Of a DNA stretch of 8,255 bases, positions 6,764 through 8,255 are shown one piece after another. Made by a program: the position numbers and the translations under genes. Each line of letters starts with the position of its first letter. The stretch's first letter is position 1. This DNA comes from JAUUZT01 sp964654015. Lineage in GTDB: Bacteria > Chloroflexota > Dehalococcoidia > GIF9 > AB-539-J10. The stretch covers positions 1 through 8,255 of the forward strand of contig CAZZHQ010000107.1 of the NCBI GenBank assembly GCA_964654015.1, in the 5' to 3' direction. The notes under the pieces were generated by a model. The model searched no databases. It was given only the letters and a program-made list of their open reading frames with translations, and was not told the origin of the DNA.

Positions 6764-7310
6764 TAAGTACAAACAAATGTGGGAAAGCCTGCGTGACCCT
6801 GAGTTTCGAAAACAATTTGTTGAGGAACATTTAAATGTTGGCATTGCTTTTCAGATACGTTCCCTTCGGAATCGACAAAAGCTGACGCAAGTTAAACTAG
6901 CAGAATTGTTGGGTGATAAGCGAAAACAACCTATGGTTTCTGAATGGGAGAACCCAGACTATGGCAAATACACACTGGGAACACTAAAAGAACTCGCAAA
7001 TATATTTGATGTTGGATTATTAGTTCGATTCGTGCCATTTAGCACATTGGTTGATTGGACAATTAATCTTTCAAGTAATGAGATTGCGCCACTTAATTTC
7101 AACGAAGAAGAACATTATCATGGCGTCGCAATGGCTTCATCGGCTTCTAATCCGATGGGGGCAGTTATAAAAGGCATTAATACAAATAGCTTTTTCAGTA
7201 CAGTTAACAGTGATGAGGAATTTAAATTTGATTCTGGCCCTTATGGGAAAATAACTACAAGTGCGTATCCATATGCAGAAGTGACTGAAAAGGAGGCTGT
7301 TCATGCGTAA
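6750..7310 (+). CDS. XRE-family helix-turn-helix antitoxin
   Basis: A 186-aa DNA-binding protein with a Cro/C1-type helix-turn-helix at about residues 30-92: FQIRSLRNRQKLTQVKLAEL, then a MVSEWEN recognition-helix region at 62-68 and TLGTLKELANIFDVGLLVRF. The position directly after a HigB-like toxin, with a 14-nt overlap, marks it as the cognate antitoxin and probable autorepressor. The roughly 85 residues after the helix-turn-helix, with SSASNPMGAVIKGINTNSF at about 130-148, are longer than in minimal HigA proteins. They may bind the toxin or contact the third protein of the operon; this is inference. Codons 1-20 (KYKQMWESLRDPEFRK) form a polar N-terminal extension. The start at 6750 is preferred because of AGGAG at 5 nt. 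Its end overlaps the next gene by 8 nt. Confidence 0.82.
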   Translation: MNITNKYKQMWESLRDPEFRKQFVEEHLNVGIAFQIRSLRNRQKLTQVKLAELLGDKRKQPMVSEWENPDYGKYTLGTLKELANIFDVGLLVRFVPFSTLVDWTINLSSNEIAPLNFNEEEHYHGVAMASSASNPMGAVIKGINTNSFFSTVNSDEEFKFDSGPYGKITTSAYPYAEVTEKEAVHA

Positions 7311-7731
7311 AGAAATTAATCAATATATTGCTGAAGAGTATCGTTATGCTGTTACTAAAATGCAAGAATTACAACAGCCAAACAAGAAGCTATTCTATTT
7401 TAGTGTATTTTTTGGAGTAGCACAGCGTGCACTTAATTTGGAATGGAACACAGACCTTGCACTCGTACATATGATTACTCAAAATATTCATACTCAACTT
7501 AATAGCACCATGCAAATGCCAGGAACAATGAATTTGCTACCTCTTGATTGGTCACTTATTTATGACAAACTGACACAAAGTTCATCCGACCTTGCCTCCT
7601 ACTTTGAGGAAGCAGATAAAGAGAGAAGCAAAGAAGAACTATATCGAATATTCGGGTGTTTCGCTGAAATAGCTTATGCAATTACTGGTAATGGTAGCTA
7701 TCTACATGAGAAAGGATTATTAAAGCTTTAG
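7303..7731 (+). CDS. Unassigned third protein of the toxin-antitoxin operon
   Basis: I do not recognise this 142-aa protein. It begins with ATG 7303, overlapping the antitoxin stop by 8 nt, and has an excellent ribosome site, AAGGAGG, 6 nt upstream; both show it is a real gene co-expressed with the pair. The sequence looks mainly helical: charged N-terminal helix (KEINQYIAEEYRYAVTKMQE), a hydrophobic segment LFYFSVFFGVAQRALNL at about 30-46, an amphipathic stretch HMITQNIHTQLN, and an acidic or polar helix EEADKERSKEELYRIFGCFAEIAYAI near 102-127. The hydrophobic part is too interrupted to be a certain membrane helix. There are no cysteine clusters, nucleotide-binding motifs or nuclease motifs. 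Possible roles are a chaperone or co-antitoxin, as in tripartite TAC modules, or an independent accessory factor; none can be shown from sequence alone. Confidence 0.75.
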   Translation: MRKEINQYIAEEYRYAVTKMQELQQPNKKLFYFSVFFGVAQRALNLEWNTDLALVHMITQNIHTQLNSTMQMPGTMNLLPLDWSLIYDKLTQSSSDLASYFEEADKERSKEELYRIFGCFAEIAYAITGNGSYLHEKGLLKL

Positions 7732-7733
7732 AG

Positions 7734-7747
7734 TATTCTTAAGAATA
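7734..7747. repeat. 14-bp perfect palindrome just after the third gene
   Basis: TATTCTTAAGAATA is its own reverse complement and begins 2 nt after the TAG stop. It has low GC content, no loop and no T-tract, so it is not a typical intrinsic terminator. It could be a protein-binding site or chance. Confidence 0.5.
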
Positions 7748-7828
7748 TAGATTGCTTTCTTCTCTAGTTTGAATTATTCTCAATTATTATTGTTTCTGTC
7801 TTGAACGCTTATTCTGCCGTATAAATGA

Positions 7829-8053
7829 CTAAAGTGATTTTGTTTTAACATTCATTGGATGCCTGTCGCATTTACTAGGATATTTACTTAAATACTTCAT
7901 GGTATTTAGCAGAATATAGTAGTAACCAAAGCGGTCATGATATCCGAATAATCCATTTATTAACTGCATACCACAACAGTTACAGGGCAGGTCATAGCAT
8001 CCAACAACTACCTGCCAGGCATGGAAGTCCAACACAATCCGAAAGACAATCAT
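7829..8053 (-). CDS. Small hypothetical protein with YDLPCNCCGM motif
   Basis: A 74-aa reading frame starting with ATG at 8053-8051 and ending with TAG at 7831-7829. I do not recognise the family. Residues 20-29 read YDLPCNCCGM, shared with the relic at 5945-6115. The rest includes FGYHDRFGYYYILLN at 36-50 and SKYPSKCDRHPM at 56-67. Cysteines 19, 24, 26, 27 and 62 and histidines 39 and 65 could bind a metal, but no standard zinc-ribbon spacing is present. No signal peptide is evident; the first residues are hydrophobic but short. The ribosome site is weak (a GAG about 10 nt upstream). An in-frame TAA just before the ATG rules out a longer start. It lies 50 nt downstream of a partial membrane-protein gene on the same strand. 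Coding status rests mainly on the synonymous differences between the two motif copies. Confidence 0.45.
   Translation of the reverse strand: MIVFRIVLDFHAWQVVVGCYDLPCNCCGMQLINGLFGYHDRFGYYYILLNTMKYLSKYPSKCDRHPMNVKTKSL
7967..7996 (-). repeat. 30-nt repeat, copy 2 (paired with 6053-6082)
   Basis: This copy lies within the 74-aa ORF and encodes YDLPCNCCGM. It matches copy 1 at 26 of 30 positions in the same orientation, about 1.9 kb away, on the other side of the toxin-antitoxin operon. Confidence 0.7.
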
Positions 8054-8103
8054 GGGTTATAGTCTCAATATCAATCTCGAAAGAAACCCCAGTAGACAGT
8101 CAC

Positions 8104-8255
8104 CTAGGCTTCATTTTTTCGTGAGAGATACAGATGGCCTGAACCCAAACCCAATTTAACTCTCGCCACTATTTTCTTTCCACAATCAGGACATGTCATC
8201 TCACTCGTGCTAACAGTAAAACCGATAAAGACAAGGCTTATTACCAGCACCGCTA
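8104..8255 (-). CDS. C-terminal end of a small membrane-anchored protein with a CPDC knuckle, cut by window edge
   Basis: The minus strand is open from the right edge to a TAG at 8106-8104, giving 49 visible residues. The first part is a hydrophobic segment, AVLVISLVFIGFTV, suitable for a membrane helix. It is followed by SEMTCPDCGKK, half of a zinc-ribbon-like motif, then a basic tail with GSGHLYLSRKNEA at the end. A second CxxC pair, needed for a complete zinc ribbon, is absent before the stop, so any metal site would need another chain, the upstream part or the nearby histidine. I cannot name the family. A start at the internal ATG before TCPDC is unlikely: there is no spaced ribosome site and it would discard the helix. 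The 74-aa ORF follows 50 nt downstream, so the two may be co-transcribed. Confidence 0.5.
   Translation of the reverse strand, partial: AVLVISLVFIGFTVSTSEMTCPDCGKKIVARVKLGLGSGHLYLSRKNEA

Noticed and set aside
7732..7828. Intrinsic terminator after the third gene
   Set aside because: The palindrome is AT-rich, without a loop or following T-tract; other short repeats there are too weak.
6053..7996. The 30-nt repeats as attachment sites or integron attC sites flanking a cassette
   Set aside because: There is no integrase, tRNA end or attC-type core, and the mostly synonymous differences point to coding sequence.
1..8255. tRNA, rRNA, CRISPR array, transposase or insertion-sequence ends
   Set aside because: No cloverleaf, regularly spaced repeats, transposase motifs or terminal inverted repeats were seen when reading both strands by eye.

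Overview
The window looks like part of a bacterial defence or accessory island. The host is probably a gammaproteobacterium, perhaps an enterobacterium. That rests on strong Shine-Dalgarno sites, sigma70-like promoter boxes and a moderately AT-rich sequence; no housekeeping gene is present to fix the taxon.

Left and centre (1-5852), all on the minus strand and read right to left: a 581-aa DUF262/DUF1524 protein (GmrSD/BrxU/SspE-like NTP-dependent nuclease), then a 113-nt gap, then a tight run of a 1031-aa DUF499 P-loop ATPase, a 214-aa DUF3780 protein and the first 80 codons of a DUF1156 protein (methyltransferase family) that leaves the window at base 1. The last three are a known anti-phage-associated set, normally completed by a helicase. 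The helicase is not in view and is expected beyond the left edge. Together they suggest modification-linked phage defence, with a nuclease specific for modified or foreign DNA encoded directly upstream.

Middle spacer (5853-6349): about 500 nt between divergent transcription units. It holds a plausible leftward promoter for the nuclease gene, a relic reading frame carrying the motif YDLPCNCFGM, a small hairpin, inverted repeats and a near-consensus rightward promoter.

Right (6350-7731), plus strand: a three-gene overlapping operon with a Gp49/HigB/RelE-like toxin, an XRE helix-turn-helix antitoxin and a 142-aa protein I cannot assign. The toxin-first order and translational overlaps fit a HigBA-type toxin-antitoxin module with an extra partner. 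The strongest promoter sits on top of the toxin start codon, so its transcripts would lack that start and would favour the antitoxin and the third protein.

Right end (7732-8255), minus strand: an unassigned 74-aa ORF with YDLPCNCCGM, the same motif as the relic on the other side of the toxin operon, and the C-terminal end of a membrane-anchored protein with a CPDC knuckle that enters from beyond the right edge.

Hand counts on sampled 60-nt lines give about 53-60% GC in the DUF3780 gene, 37-48% in the DUF499 gene and 32-37% in the DUF262 gene, which suggests the island was assembled from parts of different origin.
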